Positions 35,868-47,000 are shown, counted from the stretch's first letter. The stretch: DNA of 64,000 bases from Piromyces finnis (GCA_002104945.1 MCFH01000003.1:1-64000); one strand, 5' to 3'. A program made the numbers and translations. Notes: a model not told the origin generated them from the sequence alone.

Positions 35868-36733
35868 TGTAAGAAATAATAATTATTTGATACATAATTA
35901 ATATTTCTTAGTTAAAATCATTAATTATTAATCATTAATTAATGTTAATAATATTAGTCTATTTAAATAATTATTCTCATTTAAATTTATTTTAATTATT
36001 TATTTTCACTTAATTTTAATATCTTAAATTACATTTAACCATTTAATTATATTATTCATTAATATTTTATTTAATATTTTTATTAATTATATTTATGCAT
36101 TTAACTAATTAATTTAATTAATTACTTTTATTTAACTTTATATTTTTATTAATTATATTTATTCATTTAATTAATTAATTTAATTAATTACTTTTATTTA
36201 ACTTTATATTTTTATCAAATATATTTAATTATTTATTTAATTAATTACTTTAAAATAATTATTCATTGTTTAGGAATCGATATTTTAAGGTTTTTTCCAA
36301 TTTCTAAAATAATTGGTTTTACTTAAAATATACGATGATCAATATGTATAGAATGTTGATCGAACTTTGTTTAGGTTTTTCTTCTAATCTTTTCCTAAAC
36401 AAAAAATTATTTTGTTAAGATTAGATAAAATTTTAATTTAAACTTTAAATTTATTAAATAATATAAATAAAGACTCTTGATTCCCTTCTAAGAAATCAAG
36501 AGTTATTATTATAAGAAACAAATTATAATAATAAAAGCGTTTTTAATTTTATTTTACTTAACTTAGTTATAATAAAACATATTAACTTATTAAAGTGTAA
36601 AATTATTTTTACTCTTATAATAAACTCGAACTTAAAGATAAGTATTAATATTTATTTTCTTTTTATTCTCAATTTATCAATAAATTGTAGTTAATAATTC
36701 TATTATATAATAATTTATAATGGAATTATTACA
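35868..36733 (+). repeat. Family K 3' LTR (866 bp)
   Basis: Same ends and length as the 5' LTR, preceded by a short purine tract CGGAGCAA. Followed by TACA (36734-36737), a 4-bp target duplication, then 12 bp to the tRNA-Arg gene. Confidence 0.95.
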
Positions 36734-36749
36734 TACAAAATTAAAATTG
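36734..36749. other. tRNA-Arg 5' flank carrying two nested target duplications
   Basis: Sixteen bases TACAAAATTAAAATTG. The first four are the K target duplication. 36738-36742 (AAATT) is the reverse complement of AATTT at 20065-20069, the other side of the D LTR insertion. So D entered about 8-12 bp, and K about 12-16 bp, upstream of the tRNA. Confidence 0.85.
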
Positions 36750-36823
36750 GCTCGCGTAGCCTAATTGGATAGGGCGTCAGACTTCTAATCTGAAGATTGC
36801 GGGTTCGAGTCCCGCCGTGAGTG
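36750..36823 (+). tRNA. tRNA-Arg (UCU)
   Basis: 74 nt, no intron. Acceptor GCTCGCG pairs with CGTGAGT (with G-U pairs), D-arm TAGCCTAATTGGATAGGGC, anticodon arm TCAGA-CTTCTAA-TCTGA with anticodon TCT, T-arm GCGGG-TTCGAGT-CCCGC. Discriminator G, no encoded CCA (eukaryotic). A TTTTT Pol III terminator lies at 36831-36835. The A and B boxes are intact, so it is likely functional. Confidence 0.96.
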
Positions 36824-37264
36824 ATGTTGCATTTTTATATTTTACAAAAATGTAAAAATATAATTTATAAATGAAAAGTAGATTTTATCATTAATTTTGT
36901 TAAAAAAATATATATATATAATAAAGAAATTTTATATATTTTATTTACTATTAATTAATTATATAATTATATATTATTTATTTTTTTATATATTAATTAT
37001 ATGAAAATATTAAAAGTATAATTTTATTTAATATTATATAAATATATATATTTTTACTACTAATTAAAATGTTGTATGTCTTTTCATAATATAAGAAAAG
37101 ACACTATTAAATAACTTGTATTGAATAATAATAATAAAATATTAATAATAAATATAAAATAATAAATAAACTTATTGTATATAAATATTTATTTATAAAG
37201 TATTAGTGTTATAAAAGGTATTATAACAATAATATTTAATCATAAAAGATTAAGAGTCTCAATA
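36824..37264. other. AT-rich region after tRNA-Arg
   Basis: No gene. Contains the tRNA terminator, a palindromic TTTTTATATTTTACA/TGTAAAAATATAA pair near 36831-36862, and a hairpin GTCTTTT/AAAAGAC at about 37078-37102. It may include the decayed 5' end of the copia element that follows. Confidence 0.4.
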
Positions 37265-37269
37265 GTCTC

Positions 37270-37341
37270 AAGAAAATGTCTAATAATAAAAATAAAAATG
37301 TATTTTAATACATTTTTATTTTTATTATTAGACATTTTCTT
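37270..37341. repeat. 72-bp perfect palindrome at copia gag start
   Basis: Two 35-bp arms, perfectly inverted with a 2-bp centre (AAGAAAATGTC... and ...GACATTTTCTT). The arm includes an ATG TCT AAT AAT that could be the start of copia Gag. Confidence 0.9.
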
Positions 37342-38651
37342 AAGTTCAAATATGGTCCCTTCTAGTTTTATAGGAAAATTCCAGATAGAACTTAATAAAG
37401 AAAACTTTCAAGCTTAGCAAATTAAGGTTAGAGATATTTTAAGATGTTGCGGCTTGGAAGAATATATTGATGAAAATAAAACTTCAAAGATATATATAAA
37501 AATATATCAGAGGGTGAAAAGTAAATTATAAAGAAGTTCCATAAGCTCAATATGTACTACAAAAAAATGTAACAAATGAAACACTTGCTATTGATAATAA
37601 AGTAAGAATGTTTATTAGAAGTACATTAGCACCGTGGCTATGGAAATTATGATAATTGTAATCATAAAAATAATAAAAATAAAATCGATATAATATGTTG
37701 TTTTTGCAATAAAAGAGGCTACATTGAAAGAAACTGCATATTAAAAGAAAAATTAGCAAAAGAATATAATTCAAATAATAAAAATTATAAAAACAAACAA
37801 AATAAAAAGTATAAAAAAGAAATATGCTGATGTAGTTACAAGACAAAGAAATAACTACAAGGATATAACACCAAATTTATTCAACGTTGATTATAATTCT
37901 ACATATGAAAAGGAATCAAACAGTGTTATAAAAGTAAAAACTTCAAATAAAAAATATAAAAAGGTTGTAAAATCTAAAGGAAGCTTTAATATGTGGATGC
38001 TAGATTCAGGAGCATCAGTACACCTTACAAATAATATTAAATCATTACATAAAATTAAAAGGCATAAAGAACCAATTTACTACGCAGATGATGAAGTTGG
38101 TTATTCCACATATATAGGCAATTTAAAAGGTTATTTTAATAAAGAACAAATAATTTTAAATAATGTCCTATATATTCCAGATATTAAAAGAAATTTGATA
38201 TCTATTGAAAATTTTGTTAAAGAAGGCCTTAACGTAAATTTTAAAAATATAAATAATGCTGCAACAACATTTATTCAAGATAAAAACAAAAATATCATAT
38301 ATGTACCAAGAGAAGATGAATAAGATGAATATTATGTATTTAATGTTTATATATCAAAAACTAAATTATTTAACTACCATATACAAAATCCAATGCATTG
38401 TTATTCTATTAGGAAGTTAAATAATGACGAAAAATTACATCTTTAGCATAGAAGACTAGGTCATTTTCATGCCAAAAGTATTGAAAATAAATTATTAAAT
38501 ATAAACATTAAAGATATTTGTGAAACATGTTCATTATCAAAATTAAAAAATCAACCATATCATAGTTCTACTAATAAAAGTACAGAAATACTTCAATTAG
38601 TACATACTGATATCCATAAACGCGTCATCTATATATAGTAACCATTATTTT

Positions 38652-39370
38652 TGTAAAATACTAATCTTAAAACAGATTATATATTTAACAATAAAACAAC
38701 TAAACACGAAAACAAAAAAATAAAAGAATATTTTTTTCACAAATTATTACTTTTACTAATTATCAAAATTTAAAATAGCAATTACATTGATTTAACAAAC
38801 AAAAATTACATGTATTTATATTTTTTCATAATTATATTCCAATATATTATGCTATTTAAATAAACATATATTTAATATAAAATAAACAAAACTAATCTAA
38901 TTAAATAATAAAATAGCAAAATTAAACTAAAACTAATTCAGTATACTTTTAATTCAATTTGAGTAAACTCAAAATTGAATAAAGCCCATGTATTATCTAT
39001 AAATTAATTTAATATTATCAATACTATTATTAATATATTTCCTATTTAAATATAATCAAATCTATTTTTAAACTAAGTTAAAATTATTAAGCTATTCTAA
39101 ATTTAAATAAAAAAGATCTAAGTATTTAAAAAATATTTTAATTATTTAAAATATTTGAAATATTTAAATTTAATTAAAATTCTTTTATTCCTTAAATTTA
39201 AATATTTATCTTAATTTAAATTTAACGGAATTTATTATAAAATAATTTATTATTAAATTATTCCATAAAATTTATTCAAAAATTTTATAATTAATTTTAC
39301 TAAATATTAATTTATTATTTAATAATTAATAATTAATTATTAAATAATCTAAAGATATATTATATCTACA
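38652..39370 (+). repeat. Solo LTR H1 (719 bp) in copia integrase
   Basis: TGTAAAATACTAATC to ATATCTACA, flanked by the 5-bp duplication ATTTT (38647-38651 and 39371-39375). Removing it joins integrase coding sequence on either side. Contains a hairpin ATTCAATTTGAG/CTCAAAATTGAAT and then GCCCATGTATTAT, resembling H2 in inverse orientation. Confidence 0.85.
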
Positions 39371-39410
39371 ATTTTATTGTCTTTTTAGATGATTATTCAA
39401 CATATGGATG

Positions 39411-40025
39411 TGTAAAGATATCAAACGCCACAAATTGATATCTTTAATGTAACTTAAGCCATAAATATTATTGTTAAAGTTACACGAAATATATTACAGA
39501 AAAGGAAAATAAGACATAATTTATTTATTAATAATTAAAGTTTAAAACAAAATAAATTAATTTATTTTTAATGTTTAACAAATAAATTAAATTTTTCAAT
39601 TCAAACTCCTAGTTTTAGTATTGTTTTGTAATAGAAATAGATATATAGTATATAATTATTAAATGATTAATATATCAATAATACATGGGCACATATTCAA
39701 ATTGAATAGTACTTAATTTGAATTGCCAATTGTATTTTACTAAAAATAGTTATAGTTTAAATATTTATTAATAATTAAGATTTTAGTGTAGATTTTAAAT
39801 AATAATACATAAGAAATAAATAGTTATAATATAATATAATATAAATGTATTTAGGAAAAATATAAATAGAAGATATTTTTCATCATTTTATCGATGTAAT
39901 TGTTATTATTAAAAATTCTATTATAATAAAAGACATTTTTTTAAAAACAATTTTATTTATTTTAAATTTAGTGTTATTGTAATAGAATAGATATCCTAAT
40001 CTATTCTTTCTGTGTTTATATTACA
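39411..40025 (-). repeat. Solo LTR H2 (615 bp) in copia integrase
   Basis: Bounded by TGTAAAGATATC and TATATTACA with the exact 5-bp duplication GGATG (39406-39410 and 40026-40030). The reverse strand shares GCCCATGTATTAT and nearby blocks with H1, so H1 and H2 are related but inserted in opposite orientation. It splits the integrase just after the first catalytic region. Confidence 0.87.
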
Positions 40026-40707
40026 GGATGGGTATTTTTATAAAAAATAAAAGTGATGTGTTTAACTCGTTTAAAACATGATATAATAAAGTTACCAATG
40101 AGTTCAAAAGAAATATCACATATTTAAGAAGTGATAATGGTACAGAACATAAATCATTAAATTTTAAAAAATTTTTGTGATACTCATAGTATCATACAAT
40201 AATTTACTGTACCATATAATCCACAACAAAATGAACGCGCTGAAAGGTTTAATGGAGTTTTAATCCATGTAGATACCACTATGTTACAAGATGCCAAATT
40301 ATGTAGAAGGTTCTGGGAAGATGCAGTTAGGACTGCTAATTATATTCACAATAGGCTACCTCATAATGGTAATGATTTAAAAGTACCTTATGAAATGTTA
40401 TATAAAAACTCAGTGGACTACAGCCAACAAATTTCGTGTTTTTTGTTGTAAAGTGTTACATCTTAAAAGTAATACAGAAAAACATAAATATGAAAGTACA
40501 TCTCTACCTGGTATCTTTATTGGCTATGATGACATCTTTACTGGATTTAGAATTTCTGACTTAAATTCATTTAAAATTGTCATCAAAAGAGTTGTAGAAT
40601 TTCTCGAAGACCAATTAGATAATTTTATCTTTGATGATAATGTCAAAAATGTCAATTTCATTAATTATGATTCACTAATCCATGAAATGGAGATTAATGA
40701 TAATTAA

Positions 40708-40760
40708 ATGAAAATAATATTTTAAATAAAAATAATACCATTAAGAAAATTTTATTTTTC
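40708..40760. other. Spacer, tRNA-Ser terminator side
   Basis: AT-rich. On the - strand the sequence following the tRNA contains an A-rich stretch then TTTT about 12 nt after the mature 3' end, a plausible Pol III terminator. Confidence 0.5.
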
Positions 40761-40841
40761 GTCAGCTGCAGGGTTTGAACCTGCGCGGGCAAAGCCCATC
40801 AGATTTCAAGTCTGACTCCTTAACCACTCGGACAAACTGAC
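40761..40841 (-). tRNA. tRNA-Ser (UGA)
   Basis: 81 nt, no intron. Acceptor GTCAGTT/AGCTGAC, box A TGTCCGAGTGGTTAAGG, anticodon arm CAGA-CTTGAAA-TCTG with anticodon TGA, long variable arm TGGGCTTTGCCCG typical of Ser, T-arm GCAGG-TTCAAAC-CCTGC. No encoded CCA. Convergent with tRNA-Arg; the copia remnant lies between their 3' ends. Confidence 0.96.
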
Positions 40842-40855
40842 ATTTCATTATTTTT

Positions 40856-41565
40856 TGTTAAGGAACCAACAAATAATGTTATTCTTGTCATAATTAATGA
40901 TTATGACCTAATCCATTCATTATTGTTCCTAAATGTATGAAAACTTTACAATATTCTTATTTGTAAATTAATGTATACACTTAAATTATATTTAAAATTA
41001 TTAATAATTATTTTTTATTGAACTTAAATTTTATTTTATTAAACTTAAAAATTAATTTAGTAATAATAATATATTGAAAATTATAGTTTATTGAACTTTT
41101 AGTTTAATTTATCAAGTTAATGAATTTTTATTAATTAAAATTATGAATAATATTTCTGTAAAATAGTAAAATTTTTTAGTTAAATATATTTAAAGTAAAC
41201 TTTTAATGTATGTTAATCAATTTAATAATATGTATAAATATTTATTATAATAGTAATGTAATTTTATTATTCATTTAAAAGTAATTTAAATACTAAAATT
41301 ATGTAAATAATTAAAGACTAATTCTTTTAATTAACACTACTTAATTTTTTACAAAAAGTATAAAAAGGTGTATATTATAAGAATTAGAGAATATACAGAT
41401 ATTTTTATTTTTATTTTTATTTTATTTTATAATTTTATATTAATATCTTAATAAAACAATTTTATTAATAAAACAATTTTTCTTATTTCATTTTAATATT
41501 ATTTTTGAGTATTAATAAATTTATTAATATTTTATAAATAAAAGTAAATTCCTCGAACCGTAACA
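40856..41565 (+). repeat. Family F 5' LTR (710 bp)
   Basis: TGTTAAGGAACC to AACCGTAACA, apparently identical to 48067-48776. It begins 14 bp beyond the mature 5' end of tRNA-Ser. TTTTT precedes it (40851-40855) and follows the 3' LTR (48777-48781), a 5-bp target duplication. Confidence 0.95.
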
Positions 41566-41572
41566 TAAAAAT

Positions 41573-41590
41573 TGGTGGAGATATCGGGGA
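41573..41590 (+). promoter_or_regulatory. Family F candidate tRNA-type PBS
   Basis: TGGTGGAGATATCGGGGA, 7 nt after the LTR, starts with TGG (complement of a tRNA CCA end). A tRNA with an acceptor 3' strand ending TATCTCC plus A and CCA would fit. No self-complement to the LTR was seen. The primer tRNA is not identified. Contrasts with the self-primed families in this window. Confidence 0.6.
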
Positions 41591-42443
41591 ATAATATTAA
41601 TAAAAATTATTAATACATAGGATAAAGTAATATTAAAATATTACTAAAATATTATATAAATTTCTTAAAAATTTATTACCCTTCAAAGTTATAGGTAATA
41701 TTTATATTACTGTTGAAGCTTTAAGGTATAATATTTTAGTAGAACTGAATTAGTACGCTTTAGAAGCAGTACTTATTTAGGAATTAGTGGTTAAGTTTTT
41801 AGGTCTAGTTTATCTTTCACAGTAGGTTACTGGAAAGCGCTGAACCTTTCTATTTTGCTAGAGAAATAGAAGTGCCTCGCATAATTGCTACATGACACTG
41901 GTAATACGGTAAGCTGGGCAATTGTGAACTACTTAAGCACCCTAAATAAGTATTGGAAAATTGCTGTGAAATGCTGTTCTACTATACTTATTATTGTAAT
42001 TCAAATTTTTAATAAATTAAATATTATTTTAGTATTTATAATTTTTTTAAAAAAAAAAAAAAAATATTTTTTTTTTTAATTGAACGATTTTTAAAAATTA
42101 TTCTTTTTAAAATATAAATAAATAATTCGAAAGTGACCCTTAGCGTGGCAAGTTAAACTGCTGTACGTAATACTTTGGTGTTCAATTATATCTGATAATT
42201 GGGGAAGATAATCAATTATTTTCTTTCCGCTAATTAAGTTAGTGATAATAAAGAAATTAATTACGTTACTTCCTTTTATTAAATTATATTTACTATTAAC
42301 CATCGGGTATATTTGTGGCTTATCATCAAAGAGCTACGAGGGATTTTCACTTAGAATTACACAACCTATAATACTTGATGGTTTAACATTATATAGGTTG
42401 GCCTATATTTTTATAAAAAGAAATAAGTTTTTAAATAATAATT

Positions 42444-42489
<46 letters not shown>

Positions 42490-43119
42490 GATATATATAT
42501 CTATTCTTTTTGTTGATTCTCTTCGAGTAATTTAATATTGCTAATTGAAATATTCTTTTCTTACTGTTTTAAGTTAAACAAGTTATATCAGCATAGACAA
42601 GCCTTATTAACTAATCAACAGAGGTATACTAGGGGTGGTAGAAAGATCCTGAAGCACGTGACGGAACTTAGATCGTGTGAATAAGGTGACGGCAACATTT
42701 ACCATTGGACGAAAGACTCTTAGTTAATAGTCTATTATATATAATTTGGTCGGTAACTTGAATCAGTAATAACAATATTAAATTAAAATTCTTGCTAGTA
42801 AATTGAAAACAAATAATAATTAACTATAAGAAAAACAGAAAACAAAAGTAATAATTTCATCTTTTCTGACTGAACTAAGATAGTAAGGAGTGATACTAAA
42901 AATTTAAATAAAGAATTGGTAGTACGTGCTGTGCTAGATTATTTGTATCTCATTCTGTCAAGTGGTCGATAAAGGAATTTCGAGCTTGGTTACAACTAAT
43001 AAGTGGTCGATAAAGGAATTTCGAACTTATAATTTTTTTTTAGACTATCAAAGGTATTTTTGAGTCTATACTGTGTCATCTTGTACTGCAATAAATTCGG
43101 TCAAGGAAAATACAAGAAA
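41591..43119 (+). other. Family F long 5' leader (shared block, poly-A, direct repeats)
   Basis: About 1.5 kb, non-coding. 41688-42420 aligns to the E leader. Soon after it comes a poly-A tract of about 37-40 nt (near 42448-42485). Then a GC-richer stretch (about 42600-42720, AGGGGTGGTAGAAAG, CACGTGACGG). A direct repeat AAGTGGTCGATAAAGGAATT occurs at 42960 and 43001 (41-bp period) shortly before Gag. Small ORFs here look incidental. Confidence 0.7.
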
Positions 43120-44000
43120 ATGAGCAATTCTACTACAAGGATAGATTTCAAGGAGTTGAAGAAGGAACTCAAGGATATAGAAAAACTTTCCAAAGATAAT
43201 TTGGACATAAGATCCTGGGCTTCTGAAAAAGTTTATGGATTGAACTTCAAGATATCACTAGTGCCAAGAAAATTTACATGGCATGTGTGCTTACTTCTAA
43301 GGGTGAACCAAGAAAGGTAATCCAAGAGTTGGAAGATAAAGACAGTGATAGTGAAGATGAATATGAAAGTGAAAATGAAGAAGAGAATCAGAAAAATGAA
43401 TCTAATGAAGAAGATTATCCCTCACTTGGGAAAATTATCAATGCCCTTGAAACATTTTATGGGTTAAAAGAAGATCAAAGTATGTTATTACGGGAACTAA
43501 GAAGACTACGTATAAGAAGAAATGAATCAGTTAAAGATTTCAATAGAAGATATAGATCTTTATATTTAAAGTTGGATAAGAAAAAGAAGAAGCAGATTAG
43601 TGTGTTAGATTATGCAGATTCTTTACAAAATAATAAAGAAGCATGGAGAAAAGTATCTTTAAAAGATGATATCACTCTAGAAAAGGCCTTTAAGATAGCT
43701 GAGAAGGTAGATAGGTTATCTACTAGAATAGATAATGATGGTAATCTACCAATGACTACTGCAATAACCAAAAGTTATAATAATTTTCAACCATACAAGA
43801 GAAAAGTTTCTTTTACTGAAGCCAAAAAGCCTAATAAAGATGATGAAATGAATAACCTAGTCAAGAAAATGAAAAATTTAACTATTAAAGCTTGTTTCTT
43901 CTGTAGTGAACCTGGTCATTATCAACAAAATTGCCCAAAACTTCAAGCCATTATTGAAGGAAACAAGAAGCGTTATTATGATAATCATTTAAATCATTAA
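43120..44000 (+). pseudogene. Family F Gag, one probable frameshift
   Basis: ATG 43120 opens a frame running to 43320. Gag homology then continues in the -1 frame (open from 43227, ending 44000), so a single base appears lost near the A-run at about 43225-43230. The continuation has an acidic linker (DSDSEDEYESENEEE), a capsid-like C-terminal part (RIRRNESVKDFNRRYRSLYLKL) and one CCHC knuckle CFFCSEPGHYQQNC (about 43893-43934). It ends at TAA 43998-44000 in a frameshift signal. The A-run site is not a standard slippery heptamer, so I favour mutation or sequencing error over programmed shifting. Confidence 0.8.
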
Positions 44001-44022
44001 GTGGGAGAAGAAGCACTCCCAT
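43988..44022 (+). promoter_or_regulatory. -1 ribosomal frameshift signal, family F gag/pol
   Basis: Slippery T TTA AAT (43988-43994) in the Gag frame; Gag stop at 43998-44000 in the spacer; then a stem TGGGAG/CTCCCA (44002-44007 with 44016-44021), extendable by a G-U pair, after 7 nt. The pol frame opens only at 43985, just before the heptamer. The three parts match the canonical design. Confidence 0.85.
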
Positions 44023-47000
44023 CGTCAATAAAATAGCTTCAGCTCAGTATCAGTCAATGCCAAGTGAAGAAACAACAAGCCAGAGTGATTGGTCGAAAGA
44101 AGAATATGATGAAGAAATCGAAAGTGACTTTGAAGATACTGATATTAATGAACAGTTCTTTGTATGTGCTAATAAAAGGAAGTTGGATAAAATAAGCAAA
44201 GAACAAGATGGTAATAAAGAAAAACGACTTCACAAAAACTTGAAAAATGATCCTAGACCTATTCTTACACCTGCTCTTAGGAAACGTAAAGCACAAGAAT
44301 TAGAAAATATACCAATAGATGTTTCTCCTAAGCAACTGCATCCTTCTATTATTGCTCAACCGAATATCAGAGAACAAAAACTAAAAGAAAGAAAACTTCG
44401 GGATAAAGAGCGTGCTAGTAGTAGTGAACAAAAGGAAGAAGAAAAGAATGAATTGGCAAGTTCTAATGAAGATCCTATTATTATCGACTATGATGAAGAA
44501 GAAATGTTGTCTGCAATTACAGATAAGAAAGGTGCTAAGGTGGTAGAGAAAGATAACACAAGTGAATCAACCAAATCTACTTCTAATTCAACTCTAAATA
44601 AATTAATGAAAGAGCAAAAGAAAGAAAAACCTGCAGAATCGAAGGTTAAGAAAACTGCTAGAAATATTCAAATGATAGCAGATACGGAAGAATATAATGT
44701 AGTTAAAGATCTTAACGAAACAAAATGCAATATTACTTTTGGTCAATTACTTAACTCGGCTCCAAAGTTACGAACGCAAGTGTCACAAGGTCTTAAACTG
44801 GAAAAGAACAACACAAAAATTGTGGGAGCTCTGGAGAATTTTAATGCTACTTCGGTATTAGTAAATAATGTAGATCATTTGTATGTAAGCAAAAGTAAAG
44901 AAGTATCAGAAGAAGATATCGCTATGGTAGATGCAACGGTTGATGGGGTACCAGGTAAATTATTAGTTGATTCCTGTAGCAACTTAAGTATTATAACAAA
45001 AAAATATTTAGATAAACTTCCCCATCAATATGAATCTATTGGATTGAGTTGTGGAAGAATACGTTTAGCTACTAAAAATGATGACTATTCGGAAGGTATA
45101 ATTATTAGAGTACCGGTCCAGATAAATGATCTTACAATCACTGCTGATTTTAGAGTGGTGGATAAAGAAGACCCCTTTTATGATATGTTAATTAATTTGA
45201 AAACCCAAATGGATAACAACTTATTTATCCACCCACTTCGCTATAGTCTTTGCAGATTTGATTCAAATGGATTTATTGAAGATATTGCTCCAATTAATAA
45301 CAAATATGATGATGAAGAAAAGATTATGTGTATGATACGTAGAGTCGGTGATGAAGATTTTAAAAGTGATTTGAAAAATATTGAAGGTTTACCACCTTCA
45401 GAATATATTCACAATAAAAATTTTACTGAGACTCTTAATGAAAAGTATCGAGAACAAATTGTTCGGATATTGGAAGAGAATATTGAAATTATTGCTACTT
45501 CTTCTGAAGAACTAACACCTTCGAATTTAACTCCCCATAAGATTAATTTAAAGCCAGGAGCAAAGCCAATTAAACAAAGATCATATAGGTTAGCCAAGTT
45601 CAAATCTGATATACTTAAGGAAGAATTGTCTAAATTGATTAATAAAAAGCTAATTGAGCCATCGTACTCGGAATGGTCTTCTCCGGTGGTTTTGGTCCCG
45701 AAGCATAATGGGAAATGGAGAATGTGCGTGGACTATCGAAGAGTTAATGATTTGTCTGAAAAGGATGCCTATTCAATTCCTTTTATAGATGAGATATTTG
45801 ATAGTTTACATGGTGCAACTATATTCACTACTATGGACTTATATTCCGGCTATCATCAAATCCTTATGGATGAAGAAAGCGTTGAATTGACAAGTTTTAC
45901 AACTAAGTTTGGAAATTACCAATTCAAGGTTATGCCTTTTGGTCTCACTGGAGCACCCGCTACATTTCAGAGGGAGATGAATCGGATTCTGTTTCCGTTA
46001 ATTGGAAAGTGTGTTTATAACTTCATTGATGATATTCTGATCTATTCAAAGAGTATTGAAGAACATATTGAACATATAAATCAAGTTTTAGCAATTTTCC
46101 GGGAAAACAAACTAAAAATCAATATTGAAAAATGTCATTTTATGCAAACTGAAGTTGACGTGTTAGGCCATCGTTTAACTACAGAAGGTCTTAAACCATT
46201 AGATAACAAAATCCAAGCTATAAAAAATTGGAAACCTCCTTCGAATATCCATGAATTAAGATCATTCCTAGGTTCAATTGGATATTATAGAGATTTTATT
46301 CCTAATTATGCTAAACTTACTGCTCCCTTGTGTAAGCTGCTTAGAAAAGGTGTTCCTTTCAAATGGTGTAATGAACAACAAGAGAGTTTTATTATATTGA
46401 AAGAAAAGTTAATTAATGCGCCTATTCTGAAATTCCCTGATTTTGAGAAAGAATTTATAATCCGAACAGATGCATCGTATGAAGGAATCGGAGGAGTATT
46501 ATTACAAAAGGAAGGCACAGATATTGAACATCCAATTCATTATATTAGCCGAAGTCTGACGAAAGCAGAAAAAAATTATGGAATTACTGACTTGGAAGGG
46601 ACTGCCTTATTTTACTGCATTACTAAATTAAAGCCTTATATAATGGGAAGTCCATTCAAGACTATCGTCTATACTGATCATAAACCATTAATTGGATTAT
46701 TTAAAAATAAGGAGCCAAACAATGCAAGACAAACAAGATGGTGTTTAACAGCTAGTATGCTAGGAGTTGATATTCGTTATGAACAAGGTAAAAAGAATGT
46801 TGTAGCAGATGCACTGTCTCGAATGAGAAATGACAAAGATAAGGAAGTGTTAGCTACTAAAATTAATAAAGGTATAGAAGAAACCATGCTATCTAAGGTA
46901 ATTAAAGAATTTGTTGAAGAAAAGTTCACCAAAATAGGTGGGGTGGATTACTTTATTGATGGAAGGAATTATCGAAAACTGATCACGGAAACCAATGAAA

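Larger units (their letters stand above)
37265..40707 (+). pseudogene. Ty1/copia Gag-Pol remnant, heavily degraded
   Basis: Pieces in order: CCHC knuckle CCFCNKRGYIERNC (about 37696-37737); protease WMLDSGASVHLTNN (37991 on), open to 38323; GAG-pre-integrase LHLWHRRLGHFHAKS-like and CETCSLSKLK (about 38430-38560); integrase core LDDYSTYG (about 39382-39410); RSDNGTEH (about 40130-40150); QNERAERFNG with the catalytic Glu (about 40225-40255); and a C-terminal integrase piece (40390-40707, GIFIGYDDIFTGFR). RT and RNase H are not found. There are many frameshifts and stops, and two solo LTRs split the integrase. The protease-before-integrase order identifies Ty1/copia rather than gypsy. Confidence 0.88.

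Noticed and set aside
30650-36737. 5-bp target duplication for family K
   Set aside because: Only TACA (4 bp) matches; the fifth base differs on both sides. The overlap with the D LTR end makes the exact boundary uncertain.
41688-42420. Shared leader block as ribosomal RNA, RNase P or a group I/II intron
   Set aside because: I looked for hallmark cores (530-loop, P4 of RNase P, domain V, group I P-Q-R-S) and found none convincingly.
41885-42445. Small ORFs in the family F leader as accessory genes
   Set aside because: They overlap the conserved non-coding block, are not conserved as protein in the E counterpart, and have no recognisable domain.
43225-43230. Second programmed frameshift inside family F Gag
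   Set aside because: The A-run does not make a standard heptamer in frame and no stem-loop follows. A single-base loss is simpler.
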